Of a DNA stretch of 64,000 nt, positions 16,535 to 25,203 are shown in pieces (positions within the stretch are counted from its first letter, which is position 1; every line of letters starts with the position of its first letter). The translations under genes and the position numbers were made by a program. The notes beneath the pieces were generated by a model, which ran no database searches, was not told the DNA's origin, and saw only the letters and a program-made list of their open reading frames with translations. Where the stretch lies: contig NZ_BDAY01000045.1 of the NCBI RefSeq assembly GCF_001612685.1, forward strand, positions 40,949 to 104,948, in the 5' to 3' direction. The DNA comes from Nocardia altamirensis NBRC 108246 (GTDB taxonomy: Bacteria; Actinomycetota; Actinomycetes; Mycobacteriales; Mycobacteriaceae).

Positions 16535-19500
16535 GTGACAGACGACAGACGCCTGGCGCGCAACCCGATCGCCATCGTCGGGATGTCCGGGCTGCTGCCC
16601 AACGCGCACAACCATCGAGAGTACTGGCAGAACATCGTCGACGGAGTCGACTGCACCACCGAGGTGCCCGCATCGCGCTGGAGCCTCGACGACTACTTCG
16701 ACGCGGATCCGGATGCCCCGGACAAGACGTACTCGCGCCGCGGGGCGTTCCTGCCCGACATCGAGTTCGACCCACTGGAATTCGGGCTGCCACCCAATCA
16801 GCTCGAGGTCACGAGCACCATGCAGACGCTGAGCCTAGGGGTGGCCCGTGACCTGCTCATCGACGCGGGCGCAGTGGACTCGACATGGTACGACCCCGGC
16901 CGCACCGGTGTGGTGCTCGGCACGACCGGGCCGGTGCCGCTGATGCATCCGCTGGCGGCGCGGCTCTCGACGCCGGTGCTGAAGGAGGCGGCGCGCTCGG
17001 TCGGGCTGTCCGACCAGGACGCCGACGCCGTGGCGGACAAGTTCGTTGCGGCATTCGCGCCGTGGGAGGCGAATTCGTTCCCTGGCCTGCTCGCCAACAT
17101 CACCGCGGGCCGGGTGGCCAACCGGCTCGGCCTCGGCGGGATCAACTGCACGGTCGACGCGGCCTGTGCGGCGTCGCTGGCCGCGCTGCGGACCGCGATC
17201 GCGGAGCTGCAGGACGGCAGGGCCGACATGATGATCACCGGCGGTGTCGACACCGAGAACACCATCTTCATCTACATGTGCTTCAGCAAGGTCGGGGCGC
17301 TGTCGGACAGCGGGCAGATCAGTCCGTTCGCCGACGACGCCAACGGCACGCTGCTCGGCGAGGGCATCACGATGCTTGCGCTGCGCAGGCTGGAAGACGC
17401 TCGGCGCGATGGCAATCGGATCTATGCAGTGATCCGCGGGCTCGGGTCGTCCAGTGACGGCCGGGCGAAGAGCATCTATGCGCCACGGGCAGGCGGACAG
17501 CGGGTCGCGCTCGATCGGGCGTACGCCGACGCGGAATGCTCACCCGCCGATGTCGCGCTGATCGAAGCGCACGCCACCGGCACCCCCGTCGGCGACAAGA
17601 CCGAACTGACCGCGTTGAAATCGCTGCTGTCCGAGGCGACTTCGGAGCCGCGCTTCGCGGCGCTCGGCAGCGTGAAATCCCAGATCGGGCACACCAAGGG
17701 TGCGGCGGGCACCGCCAGCGTGATGAAGCTGGCGTTCGCGCTGCACCAGAAGGTGTTGCCGGGCACCATCAATGTCGCGGCGCCCAACGCCGAGATCGCC
17801 GCGGCCGACGCGCCGTACTACGTGAATACCAGGACCCGGCCGTGGATTCGCGATCCGCAGCGTCCGGTGCGCCGGGCCGCCGCGTCGGCATTCGGCTTCG
17901 GCGGCACCAACTTTCATATCGTGCTGGAAGAAGCCGACGCGGGGCGGGCCGACCCGGTTCTGCATCGGACCGCGCGGGCACACCTGTGGCATGCGCCCGA
18001 CACGGCCGCGCTGATCGAAGCGGTGTGCAACGTCGACCCGATCGACGGCGGAGACATCCCGGAGGACCACGCGCGCATCGGTTTCGTGTCGGTAGACGAC
18101 GAGAACGCCGAACACCTGCGGACGCTCGCGGTGGACGAGCTGATGCGCAGGCCGGACGCTGCGGCGTGGGATCACCCTGAGGGCGTGTACTTCCGGGCGG
18201 CGGCGCTGCCGGAGCGCAAGGTCGGCGCGCTGTTCGCCGGGCAGGGCAGCCAGTACGTCGATATGGGATTGGATGCGGCGCTGAACAATCCGTCCGTCGG
18301 CGCGGCATTCGACGCGGCCAACGGCGCGTTCGCGGGTGCGCCGGTCCGGCTGTCCTCGGTGGTGTTCCCGCCGCCCGCCTTCGACGAGGAGACGGCGCAC
18401 GAGCAGGAAACCGCGTTGCGGCGCACCGAATTCGCGCAGCCCGCGATCGGTGCGCTGTCGGCCGGGCAGTTCCTGGTGCTGACCGAATACGGGTTCCGCG
18501 CCGATGGCTACCTCGGCCACAGCTTCGGCGAACTGACCGCTCTGTGGGCCTCCGGTGCGCTCGACGCCGAGGAGTACTTCGGGCTGGCCCGCGCCCGCGG
18601 CGCGGCGATGACGCCGGAGGACGGCGTCCAAGCGGGCACGATGGTGGCGCTGAACGCGGCGCGGGAGACCGCCGACGAGCTGCTGGCCGGCATCGACGAT
18701 GTGTGGATCTGCAACCACAACGCGCCTGATCAGGTCGTGATCGGCGGCGGGACCGACGGCGTCGCCGCCGTGGTCGCGCGGTGCGCGGAACGCGGTGTGG
18801 CGAATCGGGCACTGCCGGTGTCCGGTGCGTTCCACACACCGTATGTCGCGCATGCCGTCGAGGCCTTCGCGAAAGCCACCGCGACGGTGACCATCGGGGT
18901 TCCCGATGCGCCCGTGTACGCCAACACACCTGACGTGCAGTACGGCAGCGATGCCGTCGCCAACCGGGCGTTGCTCACCGAACAGCTCAGCAAGCCAGTC
19001 GAATTCGCGGCGGCGCTGACGGCGATGCGGGCGGCGGGCTGCACGGTGTTCGTGGAGTTCGGGCCCAAGCAGGTGCTGACCTCGCTGGTGCGGCGCACCC
19101 TCGGCGACGACGTGATCGCGATCCCGACGGATTCGGGGCCGATCGGCAACAGCGATCTGTCGCTGGTCCGTGCGGCCGTGCGGCTGGCCGTGCTCGGATT
19201 CGGTCTGCAGCAGATCAATCGACATGCCGCGCCGACGGCGGTGCGGCACCAGCCGAGTCGGCCGATGACCGTGACCATTTCGGCGCCCGAGTACGTGCCG
19301 GAGAGCAGGCGCGTGGCATACGCGGCCGCGCTCGACGACGGGTATCAGGTGCGCCTGGCGGCAGCGGAGTCGCCTGCGGCGGCGGCTGCTGTTCCCGCCG
19401 AGGTTCCCGTGGCAGTGCCGGTCGACACCGTGGTCGACCGCCAGCCCGAAAAACCGGCTGTGGCTCAGACTTTCACCGAAACTACGGAGACAACCGTGTA

Positions 19501-22500
19501 CGAAGCCCCGAAGTCCTACGACCAAGGAGCGGACGCACTCGACAGTGCGCTCGTGCAGCATCTGCAGACGCACCGCCAGTTCCTCGACGGACAGTTGGAC
19601 ATGGCCCGCGGGCTGGCCGGTGTGCTCGGCAACGGGGCCCTCGACGAGGCGACCCTGCGGGCGATCGAGGCCGTGAAGGATCACGGCGTCGCGATCAGCG
19701 AAAGTCATTCGCGGGCCAGTGCGGTGCTGGCGCAGTTGGCCGAGCTGGAGAGCGGTTTCGCGCCGACGGCGCGGGTGGCGGCGCCACGGCGAGTGGAATC
19801 CGAGCGGCAACCCGCGCTGGAATCGGCGCCCGAGCGACGGCCGATCAGGACGGCGCCGGTGGTTGCCGCACGTCCGGTAGCTGTGGCGCCAGCCGTCACC
19901 ACTGCCGCTCCGGTGGCGGAAATGCCTGCCACTCAGGTTGTTTCGCCTGCACCGGTCGTTTCGCCCAGCCCGGCTGTTTCGAGCGGCCAGGCCAATGGGC
20001 ACGGCACGCACGCGCCGGTAGCGGAATCCAACGGTCAGGTGTCCGCCGACGCGCTGCGGCAGGCATTGCAGGAAGTGGTCGCCGAGAAGACCGGCTATCC
20101 GGTCGAGATGGTCGATCCGACAATGGATCTCGAAGCCGATCTCGGTGTGGACTCCATCAAGCGAGTCCAGGTGATCGGTGCTTTGCAGGAGCGGTTCCCG
20201 CACCTGCCCAACCTCGGTCCTGAACAGCTCGGCACGCTGCGCACCCTCGATCAGATCGCGGAGCTGCTCGGCGAAGGTGAGCCGAACGGAGCTGATGTAA
20301 CGCTGAACGGGGTGGAGTCAACCCCGAACGGAACTCCCGTCCCGGCGGGCGACGCTGTCGGGTCGGATACTGCGACCGAGTCCGCCGACGCCGGTGCGCC
20401 CACTGGCGACACCCTGCGCCGCGCTCTGCAGGAGGTCGTCGCGGAGAAGACCGGTTACCCGGTCGAGATGGTCGATCCGACGATGGATCTCGAAGCCGAC
20501 CTCGGCGTCGACTCCATCAAGCGGGTCCAGGTGATCGGGGCGCTACAGGAACGGTTTCCGGACCTACCGAGCCTCGGTCCTGAGCTACTCGGCACGCTCC
20601 GTACGCTGGATCAGATCGTCGACGAGCTCGCCGCGCCGATCGGCGGTGATGTCCACCCAAAAGCTGACGCCGCGGCCGAAACGCCGCGGCACGTCGTCGA
20701 ACTGATCACCCTGCCTGCGCTGGACCGGGTCGTCGCTCCCTACCGGGACGGTGCCCGCGTCGCACTCCTCGATCTCACCGGGGACAGCGAATCAGAGTGT
20801 GTTGCCATCGAATCTGCGCTTGTCGAGCTCGGCTGGACTGTCCGGCGGGTCGGCGTTGCGGGTTCCCCGGCGGTAGCCGACTTGGGCGAGCTGGACGCTG
20901 TTGATGTCTGTCTCGTCCTGGTCGGCGGGTCCGCCGACTGGACGGTGGCGCGGCAACGGCTCAGCGAGACCATCCTGGCTGCCGGTCGGATGGTGCCGCT
21001 GTGGCAGCATGTCGAGGGCCGAACCGCCTTCGTCACGGTCAGCAGGCTGGATGGTGGACTCGGCTTCCTCGGGGACGCCGACCCCGTCTCGGCGCTGCTC
21101 GGCGGCGTCGGTGGTGTCGTGAAAACGCTTGCGGCCGAGCAGTCAACGCTGTTCTGCCGGGCGTTGGACGTCGACCCGGCGGCCACTTCGGATCGGTTGG
21201 CCGAGCTGGTCACCGCCGAGCTGTTCGACGCGGCGCGCGACACTCTCGAAGTCGGGATCAGCGTGGCGGGGGAGCGGCGGACGATAGTCCCCAGCGCCTA
21301 CGCGCCTGCCCGCTCGATCAGTCCAGTGGTGGCAGGTGCCGAGCAGCAAACGAGTCTGCTGACCGCAGAGGATGTGCTGCTTGTCACCGGCGGCGCGCGG
21401 GGAGTCACCGCGACCTGTGTGCTGGCGTTGGCGCAGCGCAGTTCAGTGCGGTTCGTTCTCCTCGGACGATCCGAGTTGACGCCAGAACCCGACTGGGCGG
21501 CAGGGGTGGCGGATGCCGAACTCAAGCCCGCAGCGGTGCGGGCACTGGTCGCCATCGGCGCCAAGCCACGCGATATCGAGCGTGCGGTTGCCGGTTTGCG
21601 TGCTGCCCGCGAAGTTCGTGCCACGCTGGCCGAATTGGGATCGCGCGCAGAGTATCTCGCCGTTGATGCCACCGATGCGGCGGCGGTGCGTGCCGCGCTC
21701 GCGCCGTGGCGCGACAGCATCACCGGTGTCGTGCACGGGGCCGGTGTGCTCGCCGACTCTATGATCACCGACAAGACAGCCGAATCCATCGGGCGGGTAC
21801 TGAATCCCAAGCTGACCGGCCTGGCCACGGTGCTCGACGCGCTCGGTGCACTGCGGCACCTCGTGCTGTTCACCTCGGTCGCGGGATTGTTCGGCAATGC
21901 CGGGCAGGCCGACTACGCGGCAGCGAACGAGGCACTGTCGCGGTTCGCGGTGAGCTGGCGGCGGCACCATCCCGACTGCCATGTCACCGCGATCGACTGG
22001 GGCGCCTGGGATGGCGGGATGGTGACTCCCGAACTCCGGGAACACTTCCGGGCGCGGGACATTACGCTGCTCGACCTCGAGGTGGGTGCGGCGGCGTTCA
22101 CCGAACAGTTCACGGCGTCTCGGAGCGCGGACACCGTGGTGCTGATCGGTCCGGCGAACGGACTGTCGGGCGACAGTGCGGTCGCGCCGGCCGCCCTCTG
22201 CGCGGAGCGGCGCATCACCGGGCTCATCGAGGAGCCGGTCATCGCGGCGCACCGCATCGGCGAGCACATCGTGCTGCCCGCCACGTTCGGCATCGGCGCG
22301 CTGATCAACCTTGCCGAGCGCACGCTGCCCGGTCGAACTGTGCTGGGGGTAAACAACTTCCAGGTGCTCAAGGGCGTCGTGTTCGACCATCCGGTGGACC
22401 AGCTCGAGCTCGAACTGCTCCCCGGCGCCGCCGACGACGGCCGAGCCACGGTCGAGGCGAACATCCGCTGCGACAACGCATTGCGCTTCCGGGCGACGCT

Positions 22501-23014
22501 GCTGCTCGGCACCGACGCCGATGAGCCGCCTGCCAAGGTGATGCCGAAGGGACAGGACAGTGCCGTCGACATCTATCGGCACGCCATCCAGTTCCACGCG
22601 CCCGCCCTCCAAGGCCTGCGGCAGGTTCGCGTGGTCTCCGACGAGGCCATCGTCTTCGACTGCGTGCTTCCCGCAAGCCAGGTGGCGCACGGTGCCTACG
22701 CGGGCCGCATGCACGACCCGGTCCTTGCCGACCTGATCCTGCAGGGGCCACCGGTCCTCGGTCACCGAATCCTCGGCGCCGCTTGCCTTCCCCTCGGGGT
22801 CGGTCGGATCGACTACTACCGTCCGCTTCCCACGGACGAGCCGTTCGTGCTCGTCGTGGACAACCCGCGCGCAGGCACCGTCGATGCCCGCATCGACGCC
22901 ACCGCTGTGACGGCGGACGGCACAGTGCTGCAGCGTTTCTCGGACGTCACCGTGGTGACGACTCCGGATCTGACAGCGAAGTTTCAGACCTCGGTGAGGC
23001 GGTGGATGGCATGA
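16535..23014 (+). CDS. PfaA-like iterative polyketide/fatty acid synthase (KS-AT-ACP-ACP-KR-DH)
   Basis: A 2159-residue multidomain synthase from a GTG. Order: ketosynthase (about 10-460; Cys211 in AACAAS, His in EAHATGT and GHTKGAAGT), acyltransferase (about 560-860; GHSFGE with Ser663), Ala/Pro linker, two carrier domains (LGVDSIKR; Ser1207 and Ser1327), ketoreductase (TGGARG near 1620; Tyr1794 in YAAANE) and a C-terminal hotdog dehydratase (HRIGEHIVLPAT and a later DPVLADLILQ). The DSIKR carrier signature and this order are those of PfaA in PUFA and 'secondary lipid' synthases, which extend an acyl chain iteratively. There is no thioesterase or phosphopantetheinyl transferase domain. It overlaps the next gene by ATGA. 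Confidence 0.93.
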   Translation: MTDDRRLARNPIAIVGMSGLLPNAHNHREYWQNIVDGVDCTTEVPASRWSLDDYFDADPDAPDKTYSRRGAFLPDIEFDPLEFGLPPNQLEVTSTMQTLSLGVARDLLIDAGAVDSTWYDPGRTGVVLGTTGPVPLMHPLAARLSTPVLKEAARSVGLSDQDADAVADKFVAAFAPWEANSFPGLLANITAGRVANRLGLGGINCTVDAACAASLAALRTAIAELQDGRADMMITGGVDTENTIFIYMCFSKVGALSDSGQISPFADDANGTLLGEGITMLALRRLEDARRDGNRIYAVIRGLGSSSDGRAKSIYAPRAGGQRVALDRAYADAECSPADVALIEAHATGTPVGDKTELTALKSLLSEATSEPRFAALGSVKSQIGHTKGAAGTASVMKLAFALHQKVLPGTINVAAPNAEIAAADAPYYVNTRTRPWIRDPQRPVRRAAASAFGFGGTNFHIVLEEADAGRADPVLHRTARAHLWHAPDTAALIEAVCNVDPIDGGDIPEDHARIGFVSVDDENAEHLRTLAVDELMRRPDAAAWDHPEGVYFRAAALPERKVGALFAGQGSQYVDMGLDAALNNPSVGAAFDAANGAFAGAPVRLSSVVFPPPAFDEETAHEQETALRRTEFAQPAIGALSAGQFLVLTEYGFRADGYLGHSFGELTALWASGALDAEEYFGLARARGAAMTPEDGVQAGTMVALNAARETADELLAGIDDVWICNHNAPDQVVIGGGTDGVAAVVARCAERGVANRALPVSGAFHTPYVAHAVEAFAKATATVTIGVPDAPVYANTPDVQYGSDAVANRALLTEQLSKPVEFAAALTAMRAAGCTVFVEFGPKQVLTSLVRRTLGDDVIAIPTDSGPIGNSDLSLVRAAVRLAVLGFGLQQINRHAAPTAVRHQPSRPMTVTISAPEYVPESRRVAYAAALDDGYQVRLAAAESPAAAAAVPAEVPVAVPVDTVVDRQPEKPAVAQTFTETTETTVYEAPKSYDQGADALDSALVQHLQTHRQFLDGQLDMARGLAGVLGNGALDEATLRAIEAVKDHGVAISESHSRASAVLAQLAELESGFAPTARVAAPRRVESERQPALESAPERRPIRTAPVVAARPVAVAPAVTTAAPVAEMPATQVVSPAPVVSPSPAVSSGQANGHGTHAPVAESNGQVSADALRQALQEVVAEKTGYPVEMVDPTMDLEADLGVDSIKRVQVIGALQERFPHLPNLGPEQLGTLRTLDQIAELLGEGEPNGADVTLNGVESTPNGTPVPAGDAVGSDTATESADAGAPTGDTLRRALQEVVAEKTGYPVEMVDPTMDLEADLGVDSIKRVQVIGALQERFPDLPSLGPELLGTLRTLDQIVDELAAPIGGDVHPKADAAAETPRHVVELITLPALDRVVAPYRDGARVALLDLTGDSESECVAIESALVELGWTVRRVGVAGSPAVADLGELDAVDVCLVLVGGSADWTVARQRLSETILAAGRMVPLWQHVEGRTAFVTVSRLDGGLGFLGDADPVSALLGGVGGVVKTLAAEQSTLFCRALDVDPAATSDRLAELVTAELFDAARDTLEVGISVAGERRTIVPSAYAPARSISPVVAGAEQQTSLLTAEDVLLVTGGARGVTATCVLALAQRSSVRFVLLGRSELTPEPDWAAGVADAELKPAAVRALVAIGAKPRDIERAVAGLRAAREVRATLAELGSRAEYLAVDATDAAAVRAALAPWRDSITGVVHGAGVLADSMITDKTAESIGRVLNPKLTGLATVLDALGALRHLVLFTSVAGLFGNAGQADYAAANEALSRFAVSWRRHHPDCHVTAIDWGAWDGGMVTPELREHFRARDITLLDLEVGAAAFTEQFTASRSADTVVLIGPANGLSGDSAVAPAALCAERRITGLIEEPVIAAHRIGEHIVLPATFGIGALINLAERTLPGRTVLGVNNFQVLKGVVFDHPVDQLELELLPGAADDGRATVEANIRCDNALRFRATLLLGTDADEPPAKVMPKGQDSAVDIYRHAIQFHAPALQGLRQVRVVSDEAIVFDCVLPASQVAHGAYAGRMHDPVLADLILQGPPVLGHRILGAACLPLGVGRIDYYRPLPTDEPFVLVVDNPRAGTVDARIDATAVTADGTVLQRFSDVTVVTTPDLTAKFQTSVRRWMA
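20050..20628 (+). repeat. Tandem carrier-domain repeat (two copies, 360-base period)
   Basis: About 219 bases (20050-20268) recur at 20410-20628 with few changes. They encode the two carrier domains, which are nearly identical over some 70 residues (for example MDLEADLGVDSIKR in both). The spacer between them is Pro/Gly/Ala-rich and not conserved. Tandem carriers are typical of PUFA synthases, where copy number affects output. High identity at the DNA level suggests recent duplication or gene conversion. Confidence 0.85.
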
Positions 23015-25203
23015 CAGTTCTCGAGTTCGACGGAATTCCGTTCGACCCGACAGGGGCGCCGGCACCGGAAGCGGTCCAGGTGACGGGCGCGGCGCAGGGT
23101 GCTGTGTTGGTGGATGGTGGCGGGCAAACCCCTGCACCGTCACGGCAAAGCGAACCAGCGGCAGAGCCGAGCCAAGAGGTACCGGGCGGCCACGCGCACG
23201 GCGACCAGGGCGAGCGGGCCCCGGCCGCTGTGGATGTCTCGCATCGCGACGAAGCAGGCGCGTCGGTCCCGGCCCCAGCGGGGACCACGGGCACAGTGGG
23301 CCGAATCGCGGGCCCGCTCAGCGAGGTTCGCGCCGGTGTCGTCGGAGCCCACCGTGCGGCATTGGCGGCGCAGCTCGCGTTGCAGCGTGCCGTGTGGGAG
23401 CGGGCGATGCGTTCGACCGTCTCCGGTTCCGCCGGGACGGTCGGTGCGGTTGCTGGTCCGGCTGGCGGACATACCGAGAGTCAGACCGACTGGCGTAGGG
23501 CCGGTGAGTCCGGCAATGGTGCGAGTGGTGTGTACGCGCGCGGCACTGACGTCGCCGCGGCGGAGCATGCCTTCAAGCCGCTGGCGCGCACGCAACGCAC
23601 CAGTCTGGACGCGGAGGCACTGCGGCTCCTCACCGAGGGCGACGTCGTTGATGTCTTCGGTGCCGGGCACTACCGGCCGGGTGTCGTCACCGCAGCGCGG
23701 TTGGCCACGGCGGGGACTTTGGTGCTCACCGAGGTCACGACGATCGAGTTGTACGGCGGTACGGGTCGCGGCCGGGTGGTTGCGCGATTCGACGGCGATC
23801 CTGGCGCGGCAGCTGTCCAGGCGGCTGAGGTGTTCGCCCTGTTCACCGGAATCCCACTGTGCTTGTCGGGGAGCACCTTTGTCGCGTCGCACAGTGGCGG
23901 TGCGGGGACCACGGCGTCGCCGGTCGGTGCGTCGGTGGAGCTCGTCGTCACCGCCATCGACCTGGTGCCGAGGCCGCACGTCACCGCGACGGCGAAAGTG
24001 GCTGGGGCACAGGGGGAGTGGCAGGTCACCGTGACCGCCGTAGAACCTGCGGGCACCGGCGTCGGGCCGGGGCAAGCCGTGCCGAGTCTGCTGCTCAACG
24101 AGTTCCACATGACCCACCTGTCGCGTGGCGACCAATCCATTGCGATGGGCCCGGAATTCGCGGAGTACACCGGGGTCCGTGCAACCAGATTGCCGACCGG
24201 CGGTCTGCTGCTCGTCGACCGGGTGCTCGAATTCGACGGCACACGTGGTCAATTGGACTCCGCCTCCTACCGAACCGAGTACGACTCGCCCGCAGACTCC
24301 TGGTACTACGGCGACACCGCCAACGAGTCCATGCCGCACTTCGTCTACATGGAGACCTCGCTGCAGGCGGCGCTGCTCATGGGCTACTACGCGGGACCGA
24401 CGCTCACCCAACCCGGTGTCACGCTGAGCTTGCGTAACCTCGGCGGCACGGCCACGGTGCTGCGGCAGATCGACCTGCGGGGCAAGACGATCGAACAATC
24501 GTCCCGGCTGCTGTCGACGACGATCCTGCCCGGCTCGTCACTGCAGACGTTCGACTACACGCTGAGCGTGGACGGCGAACCGTTCTACGCAGGCGAGACC
24601 ATGTTCGGCTACTTCAGCGACGAGGCGCTCGCGAACCAGACCGGCCTCGACGCCGGGCGGGCGGCGCCGACCTGGCTGGATGAGCATCCGGACGCGCCGA
24701 TCCGCCGCATCGACGTCGCCGCCCGCCGGGCGGACCCGCGTGCCCCGCTGTGCGCCCGCCGCACGCTGGCGCTGATCGACGGGATCGACGTGGTCGACGG
24801 CGGCGGCAAATACGAAGCGGGGTACCTGCATTCGCTGCGCGAGATCGACGGTTCGGATTGGTATTTCGACCGGCATTTCCACCTCGATCCGGTGATCCCC
24901 GGTTCGCTGGGGGTCGAGTCGGTCATCCATGCGCTCCAAGAGTGGCTGCTCGATGCCGGATTCGCGGACACCCTCCACGATCCGGTCTTTCGGATCCCCG
25001 GCGATATCGCCTTCAGCTGGCGCTACCGCGGCCAGTTCCTGCCCACCGACGGCACGGTGGAGCTGGAGGCACACATCAAGGAAGTCCGGCGCGGCCCGCG
25101 CGGCGTCACCGTCATCGCGGACGGCTCGCTGTGGAAGCCGGGGCTGCGCATCTACGAACTCATCGACCTCGCAGTCGAACTCGGCGAGCGGAAGGACAGC
25201 TGA
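23011..25203 (+). CDS. PfaC-like double-hotdog dehydratase protein lacking KS/CLF
   Basis: A 730-residue protein from ATG 23011, overlapping the synthase stop. Residues 40-190 are low-complexity (Ala, Gly, Pro, Gln). From about 200 come FabA-like hotdog parts. The first (about 350-570) has MPHFVYMETSLQAALLMGYY but no His at the usual WYF-x-x-H-F position (it reads WYYGDT). The second (about 580-725) keeps WYFDRHFHLDPVIPGSLG with His622. PfaC of marine PUFA synthases has KS and chain-length-factor domains before two such dehydratases, and those are absent here. The protein should dehydrate or isomerise carrier-bound 3-hydroxyacyl chains made by the preceding synthase. The block at 200-340 (VVDVFGAGHYRP...) is unassigned. 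Confidence 0.85.
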   Translation: MTVLEFDGIPFDPTGAPAPEAVQVTGAAQGAVLVDGGGQTPAPSRQSEPAAEPSQEVPGGHAHGDQGERAPAAVDVSHRDEAGASVPAPAGTTGTVGRIAGPLSEVRAGVVGAHRAALAAQLALQRAVWERAMRSTVSGSAGTVGAVAGPAGGHTESQTDWRRAGESGNGASGVYARGTDVAAAEHAFKPLARTQRTSLDAEALRLLTEGDVVDVFGAGHYRPGVVTAARLATAGTLVLTEVTTIELYGGTGRGRVVARFDGDPGAAAVQAAEVFALFTGIPLCLSGSTFVASHSGGAGTTASPVGASVELVVTAIDLVPRPHVTATAKVAGAQGEWQVTVTAVEPAGTGVGPGQAVPSLLLNEFHMTHLSRGDQSIAMGPEFAEYTGVRATRLPTGGLLLVDRVLEFDGTRGQLDSASYRTEYDSPADSWYYGDTANESMPHFVYMETSLQAALLMGYYAGPTLTQPGVTLSLRNLGGTATVLRQIDLRGKTIEQSSRLLSTTILPGSSLQTFDYTLSVDGEPFYAGETMFGYFSDEALANQTGLDAGRAAPTWLDEHPDAPIRRIDVAARRADPRAPLCARRTLALIDGIDVVDGGGKYEAGYLHSLREIDGSDWYFDRHFHLDPVIPGSLGVESVIHALQEWLLDAGFADTLHDPVFRIPGDIAFSWRYRGQFLPTDGTVELEAHIKEVRRGPRGVTVIADGSLWKPGLRIYELIDLAVELGERKDS

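Noticed and set aside
17540..20203. An 887-codon minus-strand open frame inside the lipid synthase
   Set aside because: It is antisense to intact KS and AT domains and has a biased Arg/His/Gly composition without motifs.
16535..23014. Synthase considered as an enediyne PKS or as Pks13/mycolate condensing enzyme
   Set aside because: Enediyne synthases have a single carrier and an integral phosphopantetheinyl transferase, and lack PfaD partners. Pks13 ends in a thioesterase and has no KR/DH. The DSIKR tandem carriers and PfaD gene point to the pfa family.
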